NCBI GenBank assembly: GCA_002360945.1
Contig: DERO01000005.1
Span: 44,523-108,522 of the forward strand
DNA length: 64,000 nt
Origin: Leclercia adecarboxylata
Lineage (GTDB): Bacteria; Pseudomonadota; Gammaproteobacteria; Enterobacterales; Enterobacteriaceae
Direction of reading: 5' to 3'
Made by a program: the position numbers and the translations under genes. Shown here piece after piece: positions 1-8,755 of the stretch (within the stretch, counting starts at the first letter, position 1; every line of letters starts with the position of its first letter). A model generated the notes under the pieces. The model searched no databases. It worked only from the letters and a program-made list of their open reading frames with translations, and was not told the DNA's origin.

Positions 1-731
1 CGCGAGGCTTCGATCAGGTCAGCAGGCACCTGGTTAATCCCCAGAATCGTCAGACGCACAATCGGCGGCAGGGCGAAGATAATGGTCACCACCACGCCCG
101 GCACGTTGCCGATACCGAACAACATCACGATAGGCACCAGGTAGACAAACGCCGGAGTGGTCTGCATCGCATCCAGCAGTGGGCGGATAATTTTGGCCGC
201 CCGCGGACTGCGCGCCAGCCAGATCCCCATCGGCAGGCCAATCACCACGCAGAACAGCAGGGCGGTCAGCACCAGGGCCAGGGTGATCATTGCCTGCGAC
301 CAGGCCCCGATAGCGCCGATCAGGATCAGCGAGATCAGCGTCGCCACGCCCATCCCCGCGCTGCCGAACTGCCAGGCAATCAGCGAGAACAGCACGATGG
401 CTACCGGAGCCGGCATCCCCAGCATCAGCTGCTGGAAGCCGTTGAGGATGTAATCCACCGGCACGCGAATGCCCTGGAACACCGGGCGGAAGTGCGTCAC
501 CACCCAGTCGATCCCTTCGGTGACCCAGCTGTCGAGCGGGATCAGGGTTTTATGGAACGGATCCATAATGTTGAAATGCTCGGGTGCCGGCGCCGGAGCG
601 CTGGTCAGCCAGTCTGCCGCGCCGCCATCGGTTGGCGCAGGTGCTGCCGCGGAAGAACCCCACGCGTCAGCGGATTGTGCCGCGCTGTCGGCGGCCTCTG
701 TGGTGCCCCACGGGTTAGATTGATCAGCCAT
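1..731 (-). CDS. proW: Glycine betaine/proline ABC transporter permease ProW (3' end outside window)
   Basis: Inner-membrane permease of the osmoprotectant importer ProVWX. About 243 codons are present; the gene runs off the left edge. The ATG at 729-731 begins [10 protein letters not shown], matching the E. coli ProW N-terminus, and overlaps the proV stop by 8 nt, the usual coupled arrangement. A long hydrophilic, Ala/Pro-rich N-terminal tail precedes several membrane segments. The conserved stretch [20 protein letters not shown] of binding-protein-dependent permeases is visible. It is co-transcribed with proV; proX is expected beyond the edge. Identification is firm; only the truncation limits it. 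Confidence 0.96.
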   Translation of the reverse strand, partial: MADQSNPWGTTEAADSAAQSADAWGSSAAAPAPTDGGAADWLTSAPAPAPEHFNIMDPFHKTLIPLDSWVTEGIDWVVTHFRPVFQGIRVPVDYILNGFQQLMLGMPAPVAIVLFSLIAWQFGSAGMGVATLISLILIGAIGAWSQAMITLALVLTALLFCVVIGLPMGIWLARSPRAAKIIRPLLDAMQTTPAFVYLVPIVMLFGIGNVPGVVVTIIFALPPIVRLTILGINQVPADLIEAS

Positions 732-1926
732 TGTTTGCCCCCTCGCGATCTAAAGCCTGCAGCAACATGCGTTTTGAAATGATGCCGACGTACTGTTGTT
801 CCTCTCCGACTACCGGCACCGCGCAGGGCGCCTGACCGACGTGGGAGAGCAACTCGCTGAGCGGCGTTTCGGCGTCCACGGCAAGCGGAGCATCAATTAA
901 CGCCGCATCGATTCCTGCGTTTTCGCCAAGGGCGGTTTTCAGGGAATCGATGGAGACAACACCGACAAATTTGTTACCGCGTTCAACCAGATAACCGTAT
1001 TCACGGTCTTCGTCCTGCAGCAGCTTCAGCGCCGAGCGCGGGCCGAAACCTGGCGTTTTGCGGATAATGCCGTTCGGGGATCGGCGGGCGATATCTTTGG
1101 CGCTGAACACCTGGCTAATATCCACGCCGCGGAAGAAGGTGCGCACATAGTCATTGGCCGGATTATTGAGAATTTCATCCGGGGTTCCCACCTGCACCAC
1201 TTCGCCATTTTGCATAATGGCAATCCGATCGCCAATTCGCATGGCTTCATCAAGGTCATGGGAAATAAAGACAATAGTGCGCTGATGCCGCGATTGCAGT
1301 TTTACCAGCTCATCCTGCATCTCGGTACGAATTAAGGGATCGAGCGCTGAGAAGGCTTCGTCCATTAATAATATATCGGGGTTGATCGCTAATGCGCGGG
1401 CTAATCCAACGCGCTGACGCATCCCGCCGGAAAGTTCATCCGGGTACGCGTGAGCGTAATTTTCCAGCCCGACCTGACGCAGTGCATCCAGCGCTTTTTC
1501 CTGGCGCTCACTGGCCGGTACGCCGGCTAATTCCATGCCAAACGCGGTGTTATCTAATACCGTCATATGCGGCATCAGGGCGAACGACTGAAACACCATT
1601 GCGATCTTTTTTCTGCGCACCTCGCGGAGCTCGGCGTCCGATATTCTGGCGATATCCACGCCGTCAATCAGCACCTGCCCGCGGGTGGGTTCAATCAGGC
1701 GATTGAGAAGGCGAACCATAGTGGATTTACCCGAACCGGATAACCCCATGATGACAAAAATCTCGCCTTCTTCAATGGCCAGACTGGCGTCTTTAACGCC
1801 AAGCGACAGCCCGGTTTTTTCCAGAATTTGTTCTTTTGAAAGACCTTTTTCAATATATTTGAATGCGCGCTGCGGGTGCTCGCCAAATACCTTATAAAGA
1901 TTTTTAACTTCTAATTTAATTGCCAT
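724..1926 (-). CDS. proV: Glycine betaine/proline ABC transporter ATPase ProV
   Basis: ATPase subunit (400 aa, the E. coli length) that powers uptake of glycine betaine and proline betaine under osmotic stress. It shows Walker [10 protein letters not shown] near residue 60, the ABC signature [15 protein letters not shown] near 165-180, Walker [14 protein letters not shown] and the H-loop [10 protein letters not shown]-terminal pair of CBS-like segments (about 285-395) follows, the part that senses ionic strength in OpuA/ProU-type transporters. The start [15 protein letters not shown] matches the family. It is first in the proVW(X) operon. The 5' end and upstream DNA are AT-rich, as expected for the H-NS-silenced proU control region. 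In E. coli proV lies beside nrdF; here its upstream neighbour is fhlA. Confidence 0.97.
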   Translation of the reverse strand: MAIKLEVKNLYKVFGEHPQRAFKYIEKGLSKEQILEKTGLSLGVKDASLAIEEGEIFVIMGLSGSGKSTMVRLLNRLIEPTRGQVLIDGVDIARISDAELREVRRKKIAMVFQSFALMPHMTVLDNTAFGMELAGVPASERQEKALDALRQVGLENYAHAYPDELSGGMRQRVGLARALAINPDILLMDEAFSALDPLIRTEMQDELVKLQSRHQRTIVFISHDLDEAMRIGDRIAIMQNGEVVQVGTPDEILNNPANDYVRTFFRGVDISQVFSAKDIARRSPNGIIRKTPGFGPRSALKLLQDEDREYGYLVERGNKFVGVVSIDSLKTALGENAGIDAALIDAPLAVDAETPLSELLSHVGQAPCAVPVVGEEQQYVGIISKRMLLQALDREGANNG

Positions 1927-1994
1927 GCAATAAAGAATGTCCCGTTATTTATTTATGTCGATATGTTTACCAGTGAATATAATTAACCGGCCAT

Positions 1995-2022
1995 ACCCTA
2001 ACATACTCAGAATCTGAGACAA
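1995..2022 (-). promoter_or_regulatory. Candidate proU P2-type promoter
   Basis: On the minus strand TTGTCT (2022-2017) and TAGGGT (2000-1995) are separated by 16 bp, ahead of proV. TAGGGT is the -10 hexamer I recall for the osmoregulated E. coli proU P2 promoter. The spacer contains a perfect 13-bp palindrome (CTCAGAATCTGAG, 2006-2018). The predicted start lies about 60 nt upstream of the proV ATG. The rest of the 318-bp gap (1927-2244) is AT-rich and shows no gene; distal bending or H-NS sites are plausible but not resolvable by eye. Confidence 0.6.
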
Positions 2023-2244
2023 CCCTGTATTGGCTTATGGCATGATTTTTGCCGCGCGCGAAACGGCGCAATTTCCCATGAGATAAGGGCTGAGCGCGAT
2101 ATGAATTTTTCTTGAGAAATGTCTTATTGTGGTGACATTCGCGGAGTGAAAACAAAAATGCGGGCGAATATGACAGGGAAATAGCACCCCGAAAACATGA
2201 GCATTATATTTCACTCATACGGGTGATATTTCCCTCCGGCACCA

Positions 2245-4332
2245 TTACAAAATGGCGTTCTTATCAATCCCCAGGCGCTTCATGCGCGACAGGAGCGTGG
2301 TACGCTTCAGGCCCAGGCGTTTGGCTGCACCTTTTGGCCCGGCGATCACCCCATTGGTCTCCTTCAGCACGCGCATAATGTGTTGATACTCCTCCTCGCC
2401 TTCGCGGATCGGGCTGACTGCCGTCTCCGGCGCTGCGGCGCTGACAAAGCGCGGATAATCGATATCCGGCAGCGACAGTTGCAGGACGTTGCCCCGGGTC
2501 AGGAGGACCGCGCGCTCAATCACGTTTTCCAGCTCGCGCACGTTACCCGGCCACTCCATTTTGCTGAGCTGACGCAGGGTCTCCGCCGGGATGCTGTCGA
2601 TATTGCGTCCCAGCCGGTGGGCGATCTTGAAGGTGAACGACTTCACCAGCAGGGGGATATCTTCCGGGCGTTCCCGCAGCGGCGGGAGGAAGATCGGGAA
2701 CACGTTCAGGCGGTAGTAAAGGTCGCTGCGAAACTCACGATCGGCGACCATTTGCGTTAAGTCGCGGTTAGTTGCGGCAATAAGGCGCACGTCGGTGCGG
2801 ATGGTGCGGTTGCTGCCGAGCCGCTCGAACTCCTGCTCCTGGAGCACGCGCAGCAGCTTGGGCTGAAGCTCAATGGGCATATCGCCCACTTCATCGAGGA
2901 ACAGCGTGCTTTTATCCGCCAGCTCAAAGCGGCCAATATGCTGGGCGCTGGCGCCGGTAAAGGCCCCGCGCTCGTGGCCGAAGAGGTCGCTTTCCAGCAG
3001 ACCGGCAGGCATCGCCGCACAGTTCATCTTCACCATCCGGCGCTCGCTGCGTCCGCTCAGGTTATGAATGGCGCGGGCAATCAGCTCCTTACCGGTGCCG
3101 GTCTCGCCGAGGATCAGCACGGTACTGTTGCTGTGGGCCACCATTTCCACCTGCTTCATCACCGTCATCATCGGCGAGCTGCGGCCAATGATTTCGCCAA
3201 AATCGGTGGCGACGTTGTTGATCTGTTCGGTCAGGGCGAGGTTCTCGTCGATCAACCGCTCCTTGAGGTGGCTGATCTCGCGGTAGGAGAGGGCGTTATC
3301 CACGGCAATGGCGATGCGTTCGGCGATCTGGTTCAGCAGCTCCAGGTTCGAGGCGGTGAAGACCTGGGCTTTGCACTGGGCCAGCTTCAGGGTGCCGAGG
3401 ATCCGATCGCGGAAAATCAGCGGGAACAGGCACAGGGTCTGATCCTGCTCGCCCCACATATCAAACAGCATGCGTTCGTAAGGGGCGTGCTGATCCCGGC
3501 TGTGCAGGTTAAGCATCAGCATCTTTTTGTTCAGCATCACTTTTTCGGACAGCGTGCCTTTCTCGTCCACCTCGCTCTGATCGTACAGCGGAGCATCTTT
3601 ATTCAGGTAATGGGTGGAGTAGACGAGAAGTTTGCCCTTGCGCTCGCTGCGCAACACCATGCTGATGGAATCAATGCCGAAGTTGCGCTGGATCTCCCGG
3701 GAGACCTCCGTCACCAGCTCATCGAGATCGAGCTTGGACAGCACCGCGTTGGTGATGGCGACCAGCAGGCGAAAGTCGTTACGTTCCCGGCACAGCACCT
3801 CGTAGCTGTCGCTGTTGTTCTGCCGGGCCAGGATCTGCTCCACCGCCAGACCGGCCGCCTGGGTCAAAGTTTGCAGCCGGGTAAAATCGCCGTCGCTCCA
3901 GGGGCGATCGTCGTCGCGCAGGAACTCGCAGCCACCGAAGATCCGGCCGTCGGCCGCCAGCGGCGTCAGGCAGTAGTGGGCAAACGTCGGGTAGAGCGCC
4001 AGGCCGGCCAGCGCTGGCCAGGTCTCTTTAAAGGTGTCCGCCTGACAGTGCAATACGTCCGGGCGCGACAGCATGCGGCGGAAAGGTCCGTTCGCCAGCA
4101 GCGGCTCATCTTCACAGCGGATATCCCGATCCTGCTCGTCGATGCCGTACAGAAACACGCGACGCTGCTCTGACTGCCAGAGCAGGATGTTGGCGCGATC
4201 GGCCAGGTTCATCTGCCGGGCGTGCCATGTCAACGACCGCGCCAGGGCGCAGAGATCGGGCTGTTGCAGCAGGGTACGGGTAATATCGAACAGTCCTTGA
4301 TCGATGGGATCGTTCGTGGGTGTATAAGACAT
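2245..4332 (-). CDS. fhlA: Formate hydrogenlyase transcriptional activator FhlA
   Basis: Sigma-54-dependent activator that binds formate and switches on the hyc, hyp, hydN and fdhF promoters. It is 695 aa (E. coli about 692). The first ~380 residues hold the two GAF-type sensory regions. The AAA+ core follows with Walker A GETGTGKE (about 407), the sigma-54 contact loop GAFTGA (about 456) and Walker B LFLDEVGDMP. The C-terminal Fis-type helix-turn-helix includes KGAAKRLGLKRTTLLSRMKR. The N-terminus MSYTP matches E. coli. It follows hypE by 30 bp on the same strand, so it can be co-transcribed with hyp. Downstream it faces the proV control region instead of the ygbA-mutS pair found in E. coli. 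Confidence 0.97.
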   Translation of the reverse strand: MSYTPTNDPIDQGLFDITRTLLQQPDLCALARSLTWHARQMNLADRANILLWQSEQRRVFLYGIDEQDRDIRCEDEPLLANGPFRRMLSRPDVLHCQADTFKETWPALAGLALYPTFAHYCLTPLAADGRIFGGCEFLRDDDRPWSDGDFTRLQTLTQAAGLAVEQILARQNNSDSYEVLCRERNDFRLLVAITNAVLSKLDLDELVTEVSREIQRNFGIDSISMVLRSERKGKLLVYSTHYLNKDAPLYDQSEVDEKGTLSEKVMLNKKMLMLNLHSRDQHAPYERMLFDMWGEQDQTLCLFPLIFRDRILGTLKLAQCKAQVFTASNLELLNQIAERIAIAVDNALSYREISHLKERLIDENLALTEQINNVATDFGEIIGRSSPMMTVMKQVEMVAHSNSTVLILGETGTGKELIARAIHNLSGRSERRMVKMNCAAMPAGLLESDLFGHERGAFTGASAQHIGRFELADKSTLFLDEVGDMPIELQPKLLRVLQEQEFERLGSNRTIRTDVRLIAATNRDLTQMVADREFRSDLYYRLNVFPIFLPPLRERPEDIPLLVKSFTFKIAHRLGRNIDSIPAETLRQLSKMEWPGNVRELENVIERAVLLTRGNVLQLSLPDIDYPRFVSAAAPETAVSPIREGEEEYQHIMRVLKETNGVIAGPKGAAKRLGLKRTTLLSRMKRLGIDKNAIL

Positions 4333-4362
4333 GCGTGATATCCAGAAAATGAGAGTCTGCTG

Positions 4363-5373
4363 TCAGCAAATACGCGGCAGCGGTTCGGCATGCGGCAGGT
4401 TCAGGGTGCGCTTCACGCCATAAAGTCCGGTCAGCCGGACACCTTTGCGCTCGACCACTTCACCGATGATGGCGGCATCCTGGCCCAGAGGATGTTGACG
4501 TAGTAAGCCTAGCACGCGCTCCGCTTCATGGCGTCCCACCGCAATAACCAGCTTGCCTTCGTTGGCAAAGTTGAGTGGATCCAGCCCCAGCAGCTCGCAC
4601 GCGCCGCGTACGGCGGGCTTCACGGGCAGGGCGCTCTCCTGCAGTTCAATCCCACAGCCGCTGCTGGCGGCAAACTCGTGGGCGACGGCGTTCACCCCGC
4701 CGCGGGTGGCATCGCGCAGGGCTTTGATACCCGGCTCCGCCCGCAGGGCCTGAATCAGCGGCGTCAGGACGGCGCAGTCGCTTTGCAGATCGCCATCCAG
4801 GCCTAAACCTTCGCGCAGATTGAGGATGGTTGCGCCGTGGTCGCCCAGCGTACCGCTGACCAGCAGCACATCGCCCACCGCAATCTGGCGCGTGCCCCAG
4901 TTTACCCCCTCGGGGATCGAACCGATACCGGCGGTGTTAATAAACACCTTATCCGCCGCGCCGCGCGGAACCACCTTGGTGTCGCCGGTAACGATGGTGA
5001 TCCCCGCCGCCGCAGCCGTTGTGGCCATGCTGGTCACGATGCGCTCCAGCGCGGCCATCTCCATCCCCTCTTCGAGGATAAAACCGCAGGAGAGCCAGCG
5101 CGGGATCGCCCCGCTGACCGCCACGTCGTTGGCCGTGCCGCAGATCGCCAGCTTGCCGATATCGCCCCCGGGGAAGAACAGCGGGTCAATCACGTAGCTG
5201 TCGGTGGAAAAGGCCAGCCGGTCGCCCTGGGCGGTAAGTTCATGCAGGGGAATACGGGCCTGGTCTTCCTGCTCGTTCAGCAGCGGGTTGGCGAAGGCGC
5301 GCATAAAGAGTTCGCCGATCAGCTGCTGCATGGCCTGGCCGCCGCTCCCGTGGGCGAGGGTTATCTGTTTCAA
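4363..5373 (-). CDS. hypE: Hydrogenase maturation protein HypE (carbamoyl dehydratase)
   Basis: Makes the cyanide ligand of the NiFe active site: HypF carbamoylates the C-terminal cysteine of HypE, which then dehydrates it with ATP to a thiocyanate. The protein is 336 aa, as in E. coli, and ends in the obligatory PRIC with the acceptor cysteine last. It has the PurM-like ATP-binding fold with AHGSGGQAMQQL at the N-terminus, DSYVIDPLFFPGG and the TRGGVNAVAHEFA segment. It overlaps hypD by 4 nt (ATG inside the hypD stop) in the hypABCDE operon. Confidence 0.97.
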   Translation of the reverse strand: MKQITLAHGSGGQAMQQLIGELFMRAFANPLLNEQEDQARIPLHELTAQGDRLAFSTDSYVIDPLFFPGGDIGKLAICGTANDVAVSGAIPRWLSCGFILEEGMEMAALERIVTSMATTAAAAGITIVTGDTKVVPRGAADKVFINTAGIGSIPEGVNWGTRQIAVGDVLLVSGTLGDHGATILNLREGLGLDGDLQSDCAVLTPLIQALRAEPGIKALRDATRGGVNAVAHEFAASSGCGIELQESALPVKPAVRGACELLGLDPLNFANEGKLVIAVGRHEAERVLGLLRQHPLGQDAAIIGEVVERKGVRLTGLYGVKRTLNLPHAEPLPRIC

Positions 5374-6491
5374 CTTTCACACTCCTGAGAACGGTACTGA
5401 TACCAGGCGCTACACGCCCCTTCCGATGACACCATCAGCGCGCCAAAGGCGCTTTGCGGTGTGCATTTATTACCAAACAGCGGACACTGGGCCGGTTTGC
5501 AGCGCCCGGTCAGGACAGCCCCGCAGCGTGCCTCAGGATCGTCGCAGATGTCTTGCGCACGGGTGCTGAAGTGGCGCTCGGCGTCAAACTGGCGATAAGC
5601 CTCGGTGAGGTGCACGCCAGAGTGGTCGATGACCCCCAGCCCGCGCCATTCGCTTTCGCCTTCGATGGTAAACACCTTGTCCATCACCGCCTGCGCCAGC
5701 GGGTTACCCTCTTCCGGCACGATGCGGCGATACTGATTTTCCACCTGGCTCACCCCGGCGATTTTCTGCTCCACCAGCATTAACACCCCCTGCAGGAGGT
5801 CGACCGGCTCAAAACCGGCCACCGCCAGCGGGCGCTGATGTTCATCGGCAATAAAATCGTAGGCGTGGGTGCCAATCACCATGCTGACGTGCCCCGGCGC
5901 CAGGAAGGCGTCGATGCCGTTTTCCGGCTGCTCCAGCAGGCTTTTCAGCACCGGGATCAGGGTGATGTGCTGGCAGAAAAAGAAGAAGTTCGGCACCTTA
6001 GCGGCTTTCGCCTGACGCAGGGTCAGGGCGGTGGCGGGCATGGTGGTTTCAAACCCCAGGCCGAAGAAGACCACTTTACGATCCGGGTTCTGCTGGGCCA
6101 GCTTCAGCGCGTCGGCGGGGGAGTAGATAATCCGCACATCCGCGCCGCGCATCCGGGCATCCAGCAGGGAGCCGTTTTTACCCGGCACCCGCATCGCGTC
6201 GCCGAAGGTACAGAAGATCACCTCCGGGTGGCTGGCGATCTCAATGCAGGTGTCGATCCGCCCCATCGGCAGGACGCACACCGGGCAGCCGGGGCCGTGA
6301 ATAAACTCGATATTTTCCGGCAGGAGCTGATCGAGGCCGAACTTGAAGATGGCGTGGGTATGCCCGCCGCACACCTCCATAATCCGCAGCGGGCGGGCCG
6401 GGGTGTAGGGCAACGACGCGGCGCGGGTTTTCAGCGTCTCTATCAGACGCATCACCTTTTCCGGGTCGCGGTATTCGTCAACATAGCGCAT
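5370..6491 (-). CDS. hypD: Hydrogenase maturation protein HypD
   Basis: Iron-sulfur scaffold that, with HypC, holds the Fe(CN)2CO unit before its insertion into the hydrogenase large subunit. It is 373 aa. The essential motifs are present: VCGGHTHAI with the catalytic cysteine near residue 41, GPGCPVC near 66-72, and GLGFETTMPAT. The C-terminal cysteines (CGAVLTGRCKPAQCPLFGNKC) fit the [4Fe-4S] site. It overlaps hypC by one base and hypE by four, so translation is probably coupled. A [4Fe-4S] assembly role and cytoplasmic location are known for the family. Confidence 0.97.
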   Translation of the reverse strand: MRYVDEYRDPEKVMRLIETLKTRAASLPYTPARPLRIMEVCGGHTHAIFKFGLDQLLPENIEFIHGPGCPVCVLPMGRIDTCIEIASHPEVIFCTFGDAMRVPGKNGSLLDARMRGADVRIIYSPADALKLAQQNPDRKVVFFGLGFETTMPATALTLRQAKAAKVPNFFFFCQHITLIPVLKSLLEQPENGIDAFLAPGHVSMVIGTHAYDFIADEHQRPLAVAGFEPVDLLQGVLMLVEQKIAGVSQVENQYRRIVPEEGNPLAQAVMDKVFTIEGESEWRGLGVIDHSGVHLTEAYRQFDAERHFSTRAQDICDDPEARCGAVLTGRCKPAQCPLFGNKCTPQSAFGALMVSSEGACSAWYQYRSQECES

Positions 6492-6769
6492 CAGCGGGTC
6501 TCCTCGCCAAACAGCAGCGGGCCGACGTCGGGCTCAACGTCAAACATATTCTGCAGGGCGGCGAGGGTATCCAGCGCCTCCTCTTCATTAATCACGCTCA
6601 TGGCGAAGCCGACGTGGACCAACACCCACTGGCCGAGACGGCTGTTGCCATTGTCGTCGTGGGCCCCGACCAGGGTCAGATCCACATCGCGCAGCACGCC
6701 ACAGACCTCTACTTTGGCCTGCATACCCTCCACGATGGCGCTGATTTTACCGGGAACGCCTATGCACAT
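6491..6769 (-). CDS. hypC: Hydrogenase maturation chaperone HypC
   Basis: Small chaperone (92 aa; E. coli about 90) that binds HypD and the precursor of the hydrogenase 3 large subunit HycE. The protein starts MCIGVPGKI, with Cys2 that contacts the iron centre, and carries the [13 protein letters not shown] strand typical of HypC/HybG. It overlaps the end of hypB by 10 nt and the start of hypD by 1 nt in the tightly packed hyp operon. HybG is the alternative family member, but the gene context is clearly hypC. Confidence 0.96.
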   Translation of the reverse strand: MCIGVPGKISAIVEGMQAKVEVCGVLRDVDLTLVGAHDDNGNSRLGQWVLVHVGFAMSVINEEEALDTLAALQNMFDVEPDVGPLLFGEETR

Positions 6770-7632
6770 CGCTGCGCCTCCAGCCAGTCAAGCCAGGCGT
6801 CCATCCCGTCACCGCGGGTGGCGGAGACCAGCAGGATCGCGATATCCGGGTTCACTTCCCGGGCGGCGGCGAGGCATTTCTCCACGTCAAAGCTGAGGTA
6901 CGGCAGCAGATCGACCTTATTGAGCAGCATGATGGAGGCGGCGGCGAACATGTGCGGATATTTCAGCGGCTTGTCCTCGCCCTCGGTGACGGAGAGCACC
7001 GCCACCTTGTGACGCTCGCCGAGATCGAAGCTGGCCGGGCAGACCAGGTTGCCGACGTTCTCGATAAACATGATCCCACCCTCGTCCAGCGGCAGGCGCT
7101 GCATCGCATCGTGGATCATCTGTGCGTCGAGGTGGCAGCCTTTACCGGTATTGACCTGGATCGCCGGTGTGCCGGTGGCGCGGATCCGCTCGGCGTCATT
7201 TACGGTCTGCTGATCGCCTTCGATCACCGCGCAGGAGACGCGCTGCTGTAAGCGCTTTAAGGTCTCGGTCAGCAGGGTGGTTTTACCGGAGCCGGGGCTG
7301 GAGACCAGATTCAGCGCCAGTTGCTGCCGGGCGCTGAACCGCTGGCGGTTCAGCTTAGCGAGCTGATTATTTTTGCTCAGCACGTCGATCTCAATTTCGA
7401 CCATTTTGCGCTGGCTCAGGCCCGGCGCGTGCGTCCCTGCGGCGCCCTGGCCGTAATCAAGCTGGCCCGGCTGCTGTTCTGTTGGCGCAAACTCTCCGCC
7501 GCCGATGCGCGTGACCTTAAACGTCTGGCGCGGAGCCGGAGAGAAGGGGGCGCTACGAAAAGCGGAATGGGCATTCCGCTCGTCGCCTTCTATATAGAGG
7601 TTGCCTTGGGCGCAACCGCAGGTAGTACACAT
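6760..7632 (-). CDS. hypB: Hydrogenase nickel incorporation GTPase HypB
   Basis: GTPase that, with HypA, delivers nickel to the large-subunit precursor. It is 290 aa, as in E. coli. The N-terminal high-affinity metal motif [10 protein letters not shown] is present. A linker of roughly 60-80 residues leads to the G domain with P-loop [17 protein letters not shown] and the metal-binding GKGCHLD segment, then NKVDLLPYL for guanine recognition. There is no histidine-rich tail. It begins 3 bp after the hypA stop. A dedicated NiCoT permease is encoded about 29 kb away in the same window (36336-37355) and probably supplies its nickel. Confidence 0.97.
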   Translation of the reverse strand: MCTTCGCAQGNLYIEGDERNAHSAFRSAPFSPAPRQTFKVTRIGGGEFAPTEQQPGQLDYGQGAAGTHAPGLSQRKMVEIEIDVLSKNNQLAKLNRQRFSARQQLALNLVSSPGSGKTTLLTETLKRLQQRVSCAVIEGDQQTVNDAERIRATGTPAIQVNTGKGCHLDAQMIHDAMQRLPLDEGGIMFIENVGNLVCPASFDLGERHKVAVLSVTEGEDKPLKYPHMFAAASIMLLNKVDLLPYLSFDVEKCLAAAREVNPDIAILLVSATRGDGMDAWLDWLEAQRCA

Positions 7633-7635
7633 GAT

Positions 7636-7986
7636 TTACTCCTGTTCAATTTCCAGACGCGTGATATGCAGTCCGTCGTCAGCGACGATATTCAGACTCG
7701 CGCCGCCGCACTGCGGGCAGCGACGAACGCGGTGGGTAAGCAACTGGACATACGCCTGGCAGTCCTGACACCAGCATTCCGCCTGCTGCTCTTCGAGATG
7801 CAGCCCGCAGCCTTCGGCCAGGGTGCCGCGGCACACCAGCTCAAAGCAAAATTCCAGCGCGCTACTTTCCACGCAGGAAAAGGCGCCGACGCGCAGCCAG
7901 ACATCCGTCACCCGCTTCGCGTGATGCTGATGGGCCTGTTGTTCGATCAATTCCAGCGCCTGCTGGCAGAGGGTGATTTCGTGCAT
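7636..7986 (-). CDS. hypA: Hydrogenase maturation protein HypA
   Basis: Nickel- and zinc-binding partner of HypB. The start MHEITLCQQALELI (ATG at 7984-7986) gives 116 aa, the E. coli length, and places the nickel-binding His2 correctly; upstream in-frame codons are promoter DNA. A zinc site is visible as CWCQDC plus CPQCGG in the C-terminal half. It is the first gene of hypABCDE, transcribed from the sigma-54 promoter at 8020-8034 and divergent from hycA. Confidence 0.96.
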   Translation of the reverse strand: MHEITLCQQALELIEQQAHQHHAKRVTDVWLRVGAFSCVESSALEFCFELVCRGTLAEGCGLHLEEQQAECWCQDCQAYVQLLTHRVRRCPQCGGASLNIVADDGLHITRLEIEQE

Positions 7987-8019
7987 TGTGCTATTCCAGG
8001 TGAAGTCTTGTGGGTTATA

Positions 8020-8034
8020 GCAATATTGATGCCA
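8020..8034 (-). promoter_or_regulatory. Sigma-54 promoter of the hyp operon
   Basis: The minus strand reads TGGCATCAATATTGC: the -24 GG and -12 GC with exactly 10 bp between them. It lies about 35 bp upstream of the hypA ATG, the position expected for the FhlA-dependent hypA promoter. Confidence 0.85.
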
Positions 8035-8087
8035 GCTTTTAGTGAGGAGAAAGTGCAGGGAAAGACTCAAGCCTGACAAAGATGACG

Positions 8088-8103
8088 AAATGACATGTCA
8101 TTT
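8088..8103. promoter_or_regulatory. Candidate FhlA upstream activating site between hyp and hyc
   Basis: A perfect 16-bp palindrome, AAATGACATGTCATTT, preceded by TGACGA (8083-8088). It lies between the two divergent sigma-54 promoters, about 75 bp upstream of the hyc -24 element. Position and symmetry fit an FhlA binding site serving both operons. The exact operator was inferred, not matched to a database. Confidence 0.55.
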
Positions 8104-8142
8104 TTTGTGATTGGGCAGGCTTTAAAAAATAAAAACACATAA

Positions 8143-8155
8143 AATCAATAGGTTA
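8143..8155 (+). promoter_or_regulatory. IHF binding site in the hyc control region
   Basis: AATCAATAGGTTA is a full match to the IHF consensus WATCAANNNNTTR. It sits between the putative FhlA site and the hyc sigma-54 promoter, where DNA bending would bring FhlA to the polymerase. IHF dependence of hyc is known in E. coli. Confidence 0.75.
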
Positions 8156-8160
8156 AAAAA

Positions 8161-8175
8161 TGGCATGAAATGTGC
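8161..8175 (+). promoter_or_regulatory. Sigma-54 promoter of the hyc operon
   Basis: TGGCATGAAATGTGC has the GG/GC dinucleotides 10 bp apart and lies 46 bp upstream of the hycA ATG. Confidence 0.88.
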
Positions 8176-8220
8176 TTAGTGAAGCCAACTCTTAACATAT
8201 GACGCATCAGGTACATCACC

Positions 8221-8679
8221 ATGACACTTAACGAATTGAGCGAAAAAGCCAATTTCATTGCCGGACAACAGCGTGTGCTCCGCGCCCACTGGAACCACTA
8301 CGGCAATTCACTGGTTCAGGCCATCACCCTCTCTAAAGCCAGTCTGCACCTGAGTGTGGGCTGCAACAACGACACCGGGCTGGGCTTCTGGCTGTTCGAC
8401 CACTTCCTGATCCGCGTGACGCCTGAGCAGGCGTTCAACGGGCATATCTTCAATTACACCATCGAAGCGCGTGATGACGAGGAGAGCGTGCTGATTGGAC
8501 GCGCCCGTCTGGGCGACGACGGGATGCTGGACGGCAGCGTCCACATCGACCAGCGCGAGGCGGTATTCAACCATTTCCTCGGGAAAATCAACGGGGTGTA
8601 TAACGCGCTGTTTGAGGCCACCGAACGCGGCGAATCGCTGACCCTGGCGACGCTCGCCCGGCACCACGCTGCCGCCTGA
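8221..8679 (+). CDS. hycA: Formate hydrogenlyase regulatory protein HycA
   Basis: Cytoplasmic antagonist of FhlA that dampens the formate regulon. It is 152 aa (E. coli about 153), starting MTLNELSEKANFIAGQQ. It has no recognisable catalytic motif. Identification rests on length, start and position as first gene of hyc. A 76-bp gap to hycB holds a further candidate FhlA site. Confidence 0.94.
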   Translation: MTLNELSEKANFIAGQQRVLRAHWNHYGNSLVQAITLSKASLHLSVGCNNDTGLGFWLFDHFLIRVTPEQAFNGHIFNYTIEARDDEESVLIGRARLGDDGMLDGSVHIDQREAVFNHFLGKINGVYNALFEATERGESLTLATLARHHAAA

Positions 8680-8716
8680 ATTCGATGTCGTCAGGTGTCG
8701 AAAATGACACTTCCGC

Positions 8717-8734
8717 CATTTTTCGTCAAAAATG
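8717..8734. promoter_or_regulatory. Candidate FhlA site in the hycA-hycB gap
   Basis: CATTTTTCGTCAAAAATG has 7-bp inverted arms around CGTC, close to the FhlA consensus as I recall it (CATTTCGTACGAAATG). A related motif, TGTCGAAAATGACA, lies just upstream (8696-8709). An FhlA site in this gap is known in E. coli. Confidence 0.55.
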
Positions 8735-8755
8735 ACTATCACCAGAGGAAACCAG

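Noticed and set aside
2938..4173. Plus-strand open frame opposite fhlA
   Set aside because: Gln/His/Val-rich shadow of fhlA without start signals.
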